DNA from: an uncultured Bacteroidales bacterium
Lineage (GTDB): Bacteria > Bacteroidota > Bacteroidia > Bacteroidales > UBA3824
Assembly: GCA_905234655.1 (NCBI GenBank)
Contig: CAJOJG010000017.1
Location: 38,762-102,761 of the forward strand
Reading direction: 5' to 3'
Length of the DNA: 64,000 bases
A program made the translations under genes and the position numbers. This document shows positions 40,850 to 50,102 of this stretch, piece after piece; position 1 is the first letter of the stretch, and the number at the start of each line of letters is the position of its first letter. The notes beneath the pieces are model-generated. The model had not been told where the DNA came from. It saw only the letters and a program-made list of their open reading frames with translations, and searched no databases.

Positions 40850-43800
40850 ATGAAAGACTACACGACAAGACTTATAATATTCATTTTGTCCCTGGCGGCA
40901 TTTGCACTTGCGGATGCCAAGGCGCAGTATGCCATCATGTTCCGCTCTTTCGACGAGCAGGACGGAATGAGCAACGAGACCTTGACATGCCTCGAAGTAG
41001 ACGCTTTTGGATACATCTGGATAGGCTCAAAGACTGGTTTGTCGAGGTATGACGGCATCGGCTTCACACAGATGTCGTCCTCAAAATATAAAAGCGATGT
41101 CAATGCCGCCATCGGAAATACCGTCGCCGACTTGCTGAGCGACCCGGACGGGAACATGTGGATTGCCACGGAAAAAGGCGTGACAAAATTTGACATTTAC
41201 ACCAACAGGTTCACCTTCATCCCCCGGTACGACACCACGACCGGAATAGGACGGACGAGCTACCAATCTGACAAAGTATACATCGACAAGGACAACAACG
41301 CATTTTTCTACTCGCCATACCACCAGCTGCACAAATTTGACCCCGAGAAGTGCATATTCCGTCCGATATTCTGGGACTTCTTCAAGAACCACGACATCAG
41401 GTACTGCCACAAGGACAGCAGCGACTGCTTTTGGCTGATGTCAGAGACTGCCAACTGCGTCTACAAACTATCGCACGAGGGCAAACTCATAGACACGATA
41501 GACTGTTCCATACTCGGCGACGACACTCCGACAAAGGGCAACTACTGCTTCCTCGACAACAACGACGGGACATACTATTTCGGCGGCGACAATGGGCTCA
41601 TACTCTACGACGAAACCAAAAAAGAGTTCAGGAAGCTTGACGCAAAAAACATCTCAATCCTGCCGCCCAAGGAGACCAAATGCCTGTTCCACGACAGCCA
41701 GGGGAATTTGTGGATTGGAACTAACGCGAAAGAACTTTTTAAATACAACCCACGGACAAAGATGCTGGAGCGCATTAACTCCGCCGTGGCGCGCTCGCCG
41801 TTCAGGATAAACTCCCCGACGACCATCGACATCATCGAGGACAAACGCGGGCTGTTGTGGTTCGGCACATGGAAAGGACTGTCATACACATCGTTAAAGC
41901 CACAGAAAGACTTCATGAACGTGACTAACGAGGCTCAGACCATCATTGCACGGAAGAACTACATCTCGACCTTCACATCCCACGGCGACACGATAGCCAT
42001 CGGCAGCGACGGCGGCGGCATCACGTTTTGGCGTAAGGGCAGCCCCGCAGCCTTGGCAACATTCGACCCGGCAGACAGGGGGGGCACAAAAATGCTGTCC
42101 GCATCGGTACTCGCCGCAGTCTACGACCACGACGGCAACTGCTACAATGGCGGCTACAACAGGACTGTGACAAGAATCCACCCCGACCTAAAGACCGTCG
42201 ACGAGTACAAAATCGACAAGTCAAGCCCGACATCGATGCACTCCGACTTCACAGTGGCGATGGTCTGTGACAAAAAGAACAAAATTTGGGTACTCACAAA
42301 CGGCGACGGCCTCTACAAACTCGAAGACCCCGACCGTGGAATATTCCGCTCGATAAAGACCGGGCGCGACGGCTCGTCAATTAACAGCATCTGGGGCATT
42401 TGCCTTGCCGAATACGAGGACAAAATCCTCATCGGCACATACCAAGGCCTGTCGGTGTACGACACGACAAACGACACCTTCACAAACTACGAATGTGACA
42501 ATGACGACACGACGACGCTCAGCCATAACTGGGTCAACTGCTTTTGCATCGACGCCCAAAAGCGCATTTGGGTCGGCACAAACGCCGGACTCGACCTTTT
42601 CGACATCAAGACTGGCAAGTTCACGACATACGACACAGACTGCGGGCTGCTCAGCGACGCGGTACAAGGCATGGCGAGCGACGACAAGACGGGACTGTTG
42701 TGGGTTGCGACTGCCAAGGGCATCACAAAATTCTCGCCCGAAAAAGGCCGCGCGCTAAGGACATACCTCAACTCCGACGGCTTGCTGGCGGACAACTTCA
42801 TGCTCCGCGCGGCGCATAAAGACTACACCGGCACGATGTATTTCGGCGTTTCTAACGGATTCACATACTTCAAACCAGACCAAATCCGCATCGACTCCTT
42901 CATGCCGATGCCCACCATAACAAGGCTGTCGATTGAATACGAGGACGAGGAACGCACAAAGCGCACCCTCGACACAATCCTGAGCAACAAAGCCCCCGAG
43001 GCGACCGACCGCATAGTCCTCGACAACCACGAGACCCGCCGCATTATTGTCCAGTTTGCGACGCTTAACTACGTCAACCAGACCGGCAACAAATACTCCT
43101 ACATCCTCGAAGGCTACGAGGACAGATGGATTGACATCGGCACGCGCCACGAGGTCGTCCTCTCCAACCTCCCCGGCGGCGACTACACTTTCAAGGTCAA
43201 ATGCCGAAACATGGACGACGTCGAGTCCGAAGAGCGTCCGCTCAAAATCCACGTAAAGCCCACAATATGGGAAAATCCGCTTATCTGGGTGTTCATCGGG
43301 CTACTGGCAGTGGCTGTCATACTGACATACCTTGTGATTCATAACAGGCGTGTCCGTAACCGCCAGCGCAACCTCGAAATGACCGTAAAAAAGCGCACAG
43401 AAGACCTCGTGATGGCTAATGTGTCCCTCGAAATCCAAAAAGAGGAAATCGAAAAGTCGCTTAACAGCACACTTATCCTCAACGACCTCAGCCGTCAGAT
43501 TACAAGTTCATTCGACATGGAGACAATCACAATGACCGCGTACAACCACGTGAAGATGATTGCGCGGATGGACTTCTTCGCCCTCGGGCGCTACAGCCAA
43601 AGCAAAAACATGCTTGAATTTAACGACATATACCTCGACGGCCACAGGCAGGAGCCGACGGAAGTCCCCATCGACAGCGAGACGACAGAGGCCATGTGCT
43701 ATAACTCAAACGAAGACTCATACTCCGGCGACGAAGCCACCGCCCTGTCGAAGTTCCGCAATGCCGACGGACAACCTTTCGGCACACTGTTCGTCCTGCC

Positions 43801-44746
43801 AGTCCGCGAAGCCTCCAAGCCAACCGGAATACTCACGATAGGCTGTCTCGCGCAGAACAAGTACACGTCCTCCGACCGCGCCAACCTCCGAATGATAACG
43901 TCATACCTGAGCATCGCGCTCGAAAAAGCAAAAGACTACCAGCAACTCCAAATAAAGAACAACGCGATTAACGGCTCGATACGTTACGCAAAGACAATCC
44001 AGGACGCAATCCTTGCCCACGAGCAGTTCATAAACCAGTACTTCAACGCCATGATAATATTCCGCCCGAAAGACATCGTCAGCGGCGACTTCTACTGGTT
44101 CAAGACAATAGGCAGCGACCGCTCAAAACCCGAAAAAATCTTCGCCGCCGTCATCGACTGCACAGGCCACGGCGTGCCGGGCGCATTCATGTCCCTCATA
44201 AGCAACATCCTCCTCAACGACATCATCATCCGCAACAAACTGTACGAGCCCGACCTGATTCTCTCCGCGCTCGACAAGGAAATCGTCAACGCGCTTAACC
44301 AGGCCGACAATAACAACGACGACGGCCTCGACATGGCGATATGCAGGTTTGACCAGGACGAGGACGGACATTTCAGGAACATCGTCTACGCCGGCGCGAA
44401 AAACTCGCTCTACCACTACATGACAATCCAGCAGAAAGTCGACACGATAGCCGCAGACCGAATGTCCATCGGCGGCTTCAACAACATAAAGGACAAGACC
44501 TTCACGCCCCACCATGTGAAGGCGCAGCAAGGCGACATAATATACATGACCTCCGACGGAATAATCGACCAGAACAACAAGGAGCGCAAACGGTTCGGGC
44601 GCGTGAGGTTCGTAAAGACAATCGAACTTAACAGCGCGCTCGACATGCAAGGTCAAAAATCAAAATTTGAACAAGCACTCGACGGCTTCATGGACGGCGT
44701 CGACCAGCGCGACGACATAACAATCATGGGGCTGAGAATTTCATAA
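40850..44746 (+). CDS. Propeller-Y_Y_Y-GAF-PP2C membrane signalling protein
   Basis: A 1298-residue paralogue of the 12926-16123 protein. After a signal peptide (IIFILSLAAFALADAKAQ) come Reg_prop-type propeller repeats of two-component sensors (DAFGYIWIGSKTGLSRYDG, DSQGNLWIGTNAKELFKYNP, DAQKRIWVGTNAGLDLFDI), a Y_Y_Y domain near 700-795 (LPGGDYTFKVKCRNMDD), and a transmembrane segment at about 808-828. The cytoplasmic part has a short coiled coil, a GAF domain (about 875-1035) and a SpoIIE/PP2C phosphatase (about 1041-1298: GDFYWF, IDCTGHGVPGAFMS, DGLDMAI, SDGIIDQNN, DDITIMGL). It is probably a sensor whose phosphatase output is gated by both periplasmic and cytoplasmic cues. Monocistronic; the GlcNAc kinase follows with its own promoter. 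Confidence 0.87.
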   Translation: MKDYTTRLIIFILSLAAFALADAKAQYAIMFRSFDEQDGMSNETLTCLEVDAFGYIWIGSKTGLSRYDGIGFTQMSSSKYKSDVNAAIGNTVADLLSDPDGNMWIATEKGVTKFDIYTNRFTFIPRYDTTTGIGRTSYQSDKVYIDKDNNAFFYSPYHQLHKFDPEKCIFRPIFWDFFKNHDIRYCHKDSSDCFWLMSETANCVYKLSHEGKLIDTIDCSILGDDTPTKGNYCFLDNNDGTYYFGGDNGLILYDETKKEFRKLDAKNISILPPKETKCLFHDSQGNLWIGTNAKELFKYNPRTKMLERINSAVARSPFRINSPTTIDIIEDKRGLLWFGTWKGLSYTSLKPQKDFMNVTNEAQTIIARKNYISTFTSHGDTIAIGSDGGGITFWRKGSPAALATFDPADRGGTKMLSASVLAAVYDHDGNCYNGGYNRTVTRIHPDLKTVDEYKIDKSSPTSMHSDFTVAMVCDKKNKIWVLTNGDGLYKLEDPDRGIFRSIKTGRDGSSINSIWGICLAEYEDKILIGTYQGLSVYDTTNDTFTNYECDNDDTTTLSHNWVNCFCIDAQKRIWVGTNAGLDLFDIKTGKFTTYDTDCGLLSDAVQGMASDDKTGLLWVATAKGITKFSPEKGRALRTYLNSDGLLADNFMLRAAHKDYTGTMYFGVSNGFTYFKPDQIRIDSFMPMPTITRLSIEYEDEERTKRTLDTILSNKAPEATDRIVLDNHETRRIIVQFATLNYVNQTGNKYSYILEGYEDRWIDIGTRHEVVLSNLPGGDYTFKVKCRNMDDVESEERPLKIHVKPTIWENPLIWVFIGLLAVAVILTYLVIHNRRVRNRQRNLEMTVKKRTEDLVMANVSLEIQKEEIEKSLNSTLILNDLSRQITSSFDMETITMTAYNHVKMIARMDFFALGRYSQSKNMLEFNDIYLDGHRQEPTEVPIDSETTEAMCYNSNEDSYSGDEATALSKFRNADGQPFGTLFVLPVREASKPTGILTIGCLAQNKYTSSDRANLRMITSYLSIALEKAKDYQQLQIKNNAINGSIRYAKTIQDAILAHEQFINQYFNAMIIFRPKDIVSGDFYWFKTIGSDRSKPEKIFAAVIDCTGHGVPGAFMSLISNILLNDIIIRNKLYEPDLILSALDKEIVNALNQADNNNDDGLDMAICRFDQDEDGHFRNIVYAGAKNSLYHYMTIQQKVDTIAADRMSIGGFNNIKDKTFTPHHVKAQQGDIIYMTSDGIIDQNNKERKRFGRVRFVKTIELNSALDMQGQKSKFEQALDGFMDGVDQRDDITIMGLRIS

Positions 44747-44757
44747 GTAAAATTTTA

Positions 44758-44789
44758 TTTGCACATTACAAAAAACAGTTGTAATTTAG
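44758..44789 (+). promoter_or_regulatory. Probable promoter for the kinase-aroEK-aroA operon
   Basis: TTTG-N20-TAATTTAG; the -7 element differs from consensus at one position. The ATG is at 44823. Confidence 0.45.
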
Positions 44790-44822
44790 TAGCCGAAAAA
44801 ACAACAAAAAACGCGCAAAAAC

Positions 44823-45674
44823 ATGTTCCTCATAGCAGACTGCGGATCGACAAAATGCGACTGGGCAATATCCGACGGCTCTAACGCCACGGTATTCTCC
44901 GGCGATGGCTTCAACCCCATACACTCCGGCGAAAAAAACATCGAATCGGCAATAACCAACGCGATGTACGGCAATATCGCCGTGGACAACATTGACCACA
45001 TATACTTCTACGGCGCAGGTTGCATAGGCGGAGACGCTTCGGAAAAAGTGACTAAGACGCTCGCCGCCATCTTCCCAAAAGCCGAAATAGAAACCCACAG
45101 CGACCTCGTCGCGGCGGGACGTGCAATATTCAAGACCGACGCCGGCATCGCCGCGATACTCGGCACGGGGTGTAACTCCGGCGTGTACGTCGACGGCGAG
45201 ATTACCGAACACATTCCGCCGATGGGATACATACTCGGCGACGAAGGCAGCGGCGCAAGCATCAGCAAGAGGCTCGTCAACGCAATCTACAAACACGAAA
45301 TCGCCGACTCGTACCGGCAGATGTTCGAGCGCGAGTGCATGATGAACTACGACGACATCATATACGGCGTGTACCGAAGCGACAGCCCGTCCCAATTCTT
45401 GGCGAGCCTGGTCCCGTTCATCAGCGACCATATCAGCGACAACATCTTCAGGAACCTCGTGCTGACGGAGTTCGACCTGTTCTTTAACCGGAACATCATC
45501 CGACTTAACCGCCCCAAGAACTACGGCATAGGATTCGTCGGCTCCATCGCATCGACATTCTCGGAAATCCTCAAAGACGCGGCAAGGCTCCACGGACTGA
45601 CCATATACTCCATTATCCAACGGCCTATACAACGCCTGGCCGAATACCACAACGAAATAATTGCACAAAAATGA
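44823..45674 (+). CDS. BadF/BadG-family ATPase, N-acetylglucosamine kinase-like
   Basis: A 283-residue sugar-kinase of the ASKHA fold. The N-terminal phosphate-1 loop is ADCGSTKCDWAISDG (5-19), the phosphate-2 region is AAILGTGCNSGVYVDG near 115, and IPPMGYILGDEGSGASISKR near 138 is characteristic of Bacteroidota GlcNAc kinase-like proteins. It probably phosphorylates GlcNAc or a related amino sugar in wall or glycan salvage. Its stop overlaps the ATG of the next gene (ATGA at 45671-45674), so translation is coupled to the aromatic genes. Confidence 0.83.
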   Translation: MFLIADCGSTKCDWAISDGSNATVFSGDGFNPIHSGEKNIESAITNAMYGNIAVDNIDHIYFYGAGCIGGDASEKVTKTLAAIFPKAEIETHSDLVAAGRAIFKTDAGIAAILGTGCNSGVYVDGEITEHIPPMGYILGDEGSGASISKRLVNAIYKHEIADSYRQMFERECMMNYDDIIYGVYRSDSPSQFLASLVPFISDHISDNIFRNLVLTEFDLFFNRNIIRLNRPKNYGIGFVGSIASTFSEILKDAARLHGLTIYSIIQRPIQRLAEYHNEIIAQK

Positions 45675-46975
45675 CACCAGACTTAATGGCCGTAACCGGC
45701 AACCCCGTGCTCCACAGCCTGAGCCCGGTACTTATGAACGCCGCAGCACAGGCTTCAGGAACCCCGATGAGATACACACGCCTCACCGCCGAATCCGCAG
45801 CAGAAGCCATGGAGGCCTTCAAGGCTCTCGACATCAAGGGAATGAACGTCACCGCGCCCTTTAAGAACGAAATCATACCGCTGCTCGACTCCCTGACCGA
45901 AAACGCCAAGAAAGCCGACGCGGTCAACTGTGTCTTCCGCCGCGACGGACTCCTCGTCGGCGACAATACGGACATCACCGGCGTCGAACTGACACTCAAA
46001 CAGCACCCCGAATACCTCTCGCGCGGAAAGATGCTCGTCATCGGCTCCGGCGGCGCGGCCCACGCGGTCATCATTGCCGGAAAGAACCTCGGGCTCGAGG
46101 TGACAGTCGCCGCCCGCAACGGCCACGCGCTCAAGTCAATCCGCAACCGCCACAACGTCGAGACTACGACACTCGAAAGGATTGCCGAGAGAATCCATAA
46201 CTATCCGATTATCGTCCAGGCTCTGCCCGCCGGTGCAAAGGTATTTGAACCGACGACACTGGGTGCGGACCACCTCGTCCTCGACGCCAACTATAAGAAC
46301 TCCATCTTCGAGCAGCCCTCCAAACAGAAAGGCTTCCAGTTCCTCTCCGGGCGCAACTGGCTCGTTAACCAAGCCGTGCCGGCCTTCAAGACCTTCACAG
46401 GCAACGACATCGACCCAAAAGTGATGTACGACGCGCTCGACGACTATCACCTCGACTACCAGGGGCGCATCGCGCTCGTGGGATTCATGGGCGTCGGAAA
46501 GACAACGGCAGGGCGCGAACTCGCCAACAGGCTCAACTACCGCTTTTTCGACATGGATCACGAAATCGAAAAACGCGAGGGCATGAAGATTGCGGAAATA
46601 TTTGCCACAAAGGGCGAAGAATACTTCCGCGAGATAGAATCCGCGCTCCTCGACGAGTATGCGGACGAAGTCGACATAATCCTCTCGTGCGGCGGCGGCA
46701 CTGTCAAGCAGCCTCAAAACCGCGAGACACTCCGCCAAAACTTCGTGACACTGTGGATGCACGCATCGGCGGACTACTGCATAGACGGACTTGACACGAC
46801 CAACAGACCGCTACTTCAATGCGAAAACAAACTCGAAGTCGCACGCCAGATGCTACAGGAACGCATGCCGCTGTACGCCGACTGCGCATACGGAATTGTG
46901 AACGTAGAAAACCTCAACAAACACCAAGCAGCAACGAAACTCTATGAACAAATCGTTAACACCTTCGGCGTATAA
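45671..46975 (+). CDS. Shikimate dehydrogenase - shikimate kinase fusion
   Basis: A 434-residue two-domain protein. Residues 1-265 form shikimate dehydrogenase: VTGNPVLHSLSPVLMNAAAQ (shikimate site, 8-27), catalytic Lys in NVTAPFKNEI near 64, DNTDITGVE near 99, NADP loop VIGSGGAAHAVI. Residues about 268-430 are shikimate kinase: Walker A GFMGVGKTTAGREL near 271-284, the acidic FFDMDHEIEKREG, and ILSCGGGTVKQP. It therefore converts dehydroshikimate to shikimate 3-phosphate. In most bacteria, including the Bacteroidota I know, these are separate genes. It overlaps both neighbours (4 nt upstream, 32 nt with aroA), which supplies the next step. Confidence 0.9.
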   Translation: MTPDLMAVTGNPVLHSLSPVLMNAAAQASGTPMRYTRLTAESAAEAMEAFKALDIKGMNVTAPFKNEIIPLLDSLTENAKKADAVNCVFRRDGLLVGDNTDITGVELTLKQHPEYLSRGKMLVIGSGGAAHAVIIAGKNLGLEVTVAARNGHALKSIRNRHNVETTTLERIAERIHNYPIIVQALPAGAKVFEPTTLGADHLVLDANYKNSIFEQPSKQKGFQFLSGRNWLVNQAVPAFKTFTGNDIDPKVMYDALDDYHLDYQGRIALVGFMGVGKTTAGRELANRLNYRFFDMDHEIEKREGMKIAEIFATKGEEYFREIESALLDEYADEVDIILSCGGGTVKQPQNRETLRQNFVTLWMHASADYCIDGLDTTNRPLLQCENKLEVARQMLQERMPLYADCAYGIVNVENLNKHQAATKLYEQIVNTFGV

Positions 46976-48185
46976 TGCCGAAATCACAATACCGCCCTCA
47001 AAAAGTTACATGCAAAGGGCGATAGCCATCGCGACGCTCGCCGACGGCAAGACCACAATCTACAACCCCGACTTCAGCAACGACTCCCGCGCCGGTCTTG
47101 GCGTGGCGAAGGCTTTGGGCTGCGTCGTCGACGAGTACAAAGACCGCGTCGAAATCCGCCAAGTCCACAACCGCATTTCCGACGTAATCAATGTCGGCGA
47201 GGCTGGATTGGGGCTAAGGCTCTACACGCCAATATGTTCGAGGCTGCGGACCGGCTTGACCATCACCGGCAGCGGCACGCTCCTCAAACGCCCAGTCGAC
47301 GAAATGGCCGCGCCGATGAAGGAGTTGGGCGTTACGGTCACACTCACAGACCGATGCGCACCGGTGCACACAGAAGGATTCCTGACCGGCGGCGAAGTCA
47401 CCGTCGACGCCGGCAAAAGTTCCCAGTTCCTGTCAGGTTTGCTCATTGCACTGCCACTCGCCCACCGCAGCTCCCACATCATCCTCTCCGCCGTCAACAG
47501 CAAACCATACATCGAAATGACGCTCGACATTGTAAAAAAATTCGGCGGACGGATTAGGAACCTCGACTTCAAGGACATATACGTCGAGCCAATAAGGCGC
47601 TACGACGGCTGCGAATACACCGTGGAAGGCGACTGGAGCAGCGCGGCGGCGCACCTTGCAGCCGGAGCAATCGCTGGCAAGGCAACAGTCCACGGGCTTA
47701 ACCCCGACTCGCTCCAGGCTGACAAGGCAATCCTCAACATCCTGAAAGACTGCGGCGCGGGCACCGAAATCGACGGCGACACTGTGACCATAAGCCATGA
47801 CAAACTCAAGGCGTTCAAGTTTGACGCGACGGACTCGCCCGACCTTTTCCCCGTAATCGCGGCTTTGGCGGCTAACTGTGACGGTACGAGCGAGATAACT
47901 GGCACTGACCGCCTTATATACAAGGAGAGTAACCGCGCACAGGCGATAAATGACGAGTTCAAAAAACTTGGCATAGCAGTTGACATAACGTCAAAGAAAA
48001 ACACAATGTTCGTTACCGGCGGCGAAATCCACGGCAACGCCACAGTCTCCTCGCACAATGACCACCGTATGGCAATGGCGTTGGCAGTCTGCGCGCTGAC
48101 GGCCTCCGCACCCATCACAATCGAACAGGCAGAATCCGTGGCTAAGTCATACCCGACATTCTGGGAGCAGTGGATTAACTTGTAA
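46944..48185 (+). CDS. aroA: 3-phosphoshikimate 1-carboxyvinyltransferase (EPSP synthase)
   Basis: A 413-residue enzyme that adds the enolpyruvyl group of PEP to shikimate 3-phosphate. Motifs: ITIPPSKSYMQRAIAIA near 14-30, GEAGLGLRLYTPI near 86 (NAGTAMR region, altered), DAGKSSQFLSGLLIALPL near 154, ESNRAQAINDEFKKLG near 325 and HNDHRMAMALAV near 371. The altered GEAGLGLR loop (normally GNAGTxxR) is seen in other Bacteroidota AroA proteins and lies at the PEP site. Start overlaps the preceding fusion gene by 32 nt. Confidence 0.93.
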   Translation: MNKSLTPSAYNAEITIPPSKSYMQRAIAIATLADGKTTIYNPDFSNDSRAGLGVAKALGCVVDEYKDRVEIRQVHNRISDVINVGEAGLGLRLYTPICSRLRTGLTITGSGTLLKRPVDEMAAPMKELGVTVTLTDRCAPVHTEGFLTGGEVTVDAGKSSQFLSGLLIALPLAHRSSHIILSAVNSKPYIEMTLDIVKKFGGRIRNLDFKDIYVEPIRRYDGCEYTVEGDWSSAAAHLAAGAIAGKATVHGLNPDSLQADKAILNILKDCGAGTEIDGDTVTISHDKLKAFKFDATDSPDLFPVIAALAANCDGTSEITGTDRLIYKESNRAQAINDEFKKLGIAVDITSKKNTMFVTGGEIHGNATVSSHNDHRMAMALAVCALTASAPITIEQAESVAKSYPTFWEQWINL

Positions 48186-48209
48186 GATTTCTCGCGAAGC
48201 GACAAAAAA
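48184..48209. repeat. Dispersed 26-bp repeat (second site at 641-666)
   Basis: Starts within the aroA stop codon (AAGATTTCTCGCGAAGCGAC, then A-run) and matches the reverse complement of 641-666 exactly. The only sequence between aroA and mrdA. Confidence 0.8.
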
Positions 48210-48218
48210 ACTCTATTC

Positions 48219-50033
48219 ATGTATTCAAACAGGAAATATATCATATCGTTCATCTTTGGCGTGATAGCCTTGATATACATCTACAAACTGTTCACGATAC
48301 AGGTTTTGGACATGAGTTATAAACTATCCGCCGAAAGTAACGTGTTCAGGAAGGTTGTCGACTATCCGGCGAGGGGACTGGTTTTTGACCGCAACGGCAA
48401 ACTCCTGGTCTACAACGAGTCGTCATACGACCTCCTGGCGACGCCTAACCGCGTCCCGGAGTTCGACACAGCCGACTTGTGCGAAATTCTCGGCACAAGC
48501 GTAGAGAGTTTTAAGGCAGAATTTAGGAAGGCAATCACGCACGCACGGTACAAGGAGAGTGTGATTTTCAAACAGATACCCAAACACCGCTACTCGTACC
48601 TGCAAGAAAAACTGTACAAGTTCCCCGGCTTTGAACTCCAAAAGCGCACAGCCCGCAAATACGAATACAACGCGGCGGCCCAGGTGTTGGGATATGTCCG
48701 CGAAGCCGACCCAAAATACATCGAAGCCCATCCTTACTACAAGCCGGGCGACTATATTGGCGTCGCGGGCATCGAAAAGTCATACGAGGAACAACTCCGT
48801 GGACAAAAAGGACTGAAGATTTATATCGTTGACGTAAAGAACAGAGTACAAGGCAGTTATAAAGACGGCGAATATGACACGGCGGCTGTCGTGGGACTTA
48901 ACGTGACCTCGACACTCGACATCGACCTCCAACTCTACGGCGAAAAACTCATGCAGAATAAAGTGGGCAGTATCGTCGCCATCGAACCGGCAACCGGCGA
49001 AATCCTCGCCCTCGTCTCGTCGCCCGGCTACGACCCTAACCTGCTCGTGGGCAGCGACATGGCGATTAACTATCCAAAACTCATCACCGACCCGTACAAG
49101 CCGATGTACAACCGCGCTCTCATGGCATGTTACCCGCCTGGCTCGACTTTCAAGACCATAAACGCGCTCATCGGACTTCAGGAAGGCGTCATCAACCAGA
49201 CATCATCCTTCCCGTGCAACGGCGGCTTCAGGCTCGGCAGCCACGTCGTCAAATGCCACCACGGCGGCTCGCTGGATCTTGTAAGTTCGATTCAGCACTC
49301 ATGCAATGCGTACTACTGCCACGAGTTCACGAAGATAATCGGCGACCCAAAATACAAACGCGCCGACTCCGCATATTCCAACTGGCGGCGGAGAGTCCAG
49401 TCTTTCGGACTTGGCACAAAACTCGGCAGCGACCTCAACCAGGAATCCGGCGGAATCCTGTATTCCAAGAACTATTACAACAAATTCTACGGCGAAGGCC
49501 ACTGGAGCGCGTACACCATTATTTCGTTGAGCATCGGGCAAGGCGAACTGGGCTTTACGCCGTTCCAGATTTGTAACGCCTGCGCCACAATCGCCAACCG
49601 TGGCTACTATTACATTCCCCACATCGTGAAGAAGGTAGAGAGCGGCGACATTGACAAGCGATTCTACGAAAAGCACGACACCGGCATCGAGAAAGATTAT
49701 TTCGAGACCGTAATCCAGGGCATGTACCAGGTTTGCGAGATGGGCACGGGACGCTCGGCGAGGGTCAGCGGAGTGGAAGTTTGCGGAAAGACCGGCACCG
49801 CCCAAAACCCCCACGGCAAGGATCACTCGATTTTCGAGGCTTTTGCGCCGCGCGACAATCCCAAAATCGCAATCGCAGTCTACGTCGAAAATGGCGGTTT
49901 CGGAGCGACATACGCCGCGCCGATCGCCGGACTTATGATTGAAAAATACCTCAAGGACACCGTCACCCGCAAGGATGTCGAGGAGCGAATCTGCAAGGCA
50001 AACCTGCTCGACATCGACGCGCAGATGAAGTAG
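48219..50033 (+). CDS. mrdA: Penicillin-binding protein 2
   Basis: A 604-residue class B PBP, the transpeptidase of the elongasome. It has a short cytoplasmic tail, a transmembrane helix at about 8-25 (IISFIFGVIALIYIYKLFTI), a PBP dimerisation domain (about 45-200, with DYPARGLVFDRNGKLLVYN) and the transpeptidase domain (about 235-590). Active-site motifs: STFK near 309, SCN in SIQHSCNAYY and KTGT in VCGKTGTAQN near 525. rodA follows 69 bp later, the usual pairing. The spacer is a purine-rich GAGGAGAGAGG-type stretch. Confidence 0.93.
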   Translation: MYSNRKYIISFIFGVIALIYIYKLFTIQVLDMSYKLSAESNVFRKVVDYPARGLVFDRNGKLLVYNESSYDLLATPNRVPEFDTADLCEILGTSVESFKAEFRKAITHARYKESVIFKQIPKHRYSYLQEKLYKFPGFELQKRTARKYEYNAAAQVLGYVREADPKYIEAHPYYKPGDYIGVAGIEKSYEEQLRGQKGLKIYIVDVKNRVQGSYKDGEYDTAAVVGLNVTSTLDIDLQLYGEKLMQNKVGSIVAIEPATGEILALVSSPGYDPNLLVGSDMAINYPKLITDPYKPMYNRALMACYPPGSTFKTINALIGLQEGVINQTSSFPCNGGFRLGSHVVKCHHGGSLDLVSSIQHSCNAYYCHEFTKIIGDPKYKRADSAYSNWRRRVQSFGLGTKLGSDLNQESGGILYSKNYYNKFYGEGHWSAYTIISLSIGQGELGFTPFQICNACATIANRGYYYIPHIVKKVESGDIDKRFYEKHDTGIEKDYFETVIQGMYQVCEMGTGRSARVSGVEVCGKTGTAQNPHGKDHSIFEAFAPRDNPKIAIAVYVENGGFGATYAAPIAGLMIEKYLKDTVTRKDVEERICKANLLDIDAQMK

Positions 50034-50102
50034 ACAGGAGAGAGGAATGAGGAGAGAGGAGAGAGGAAAGAGGAAGTTGAAAAATTGAAAAATGATTGAA
50101 AG

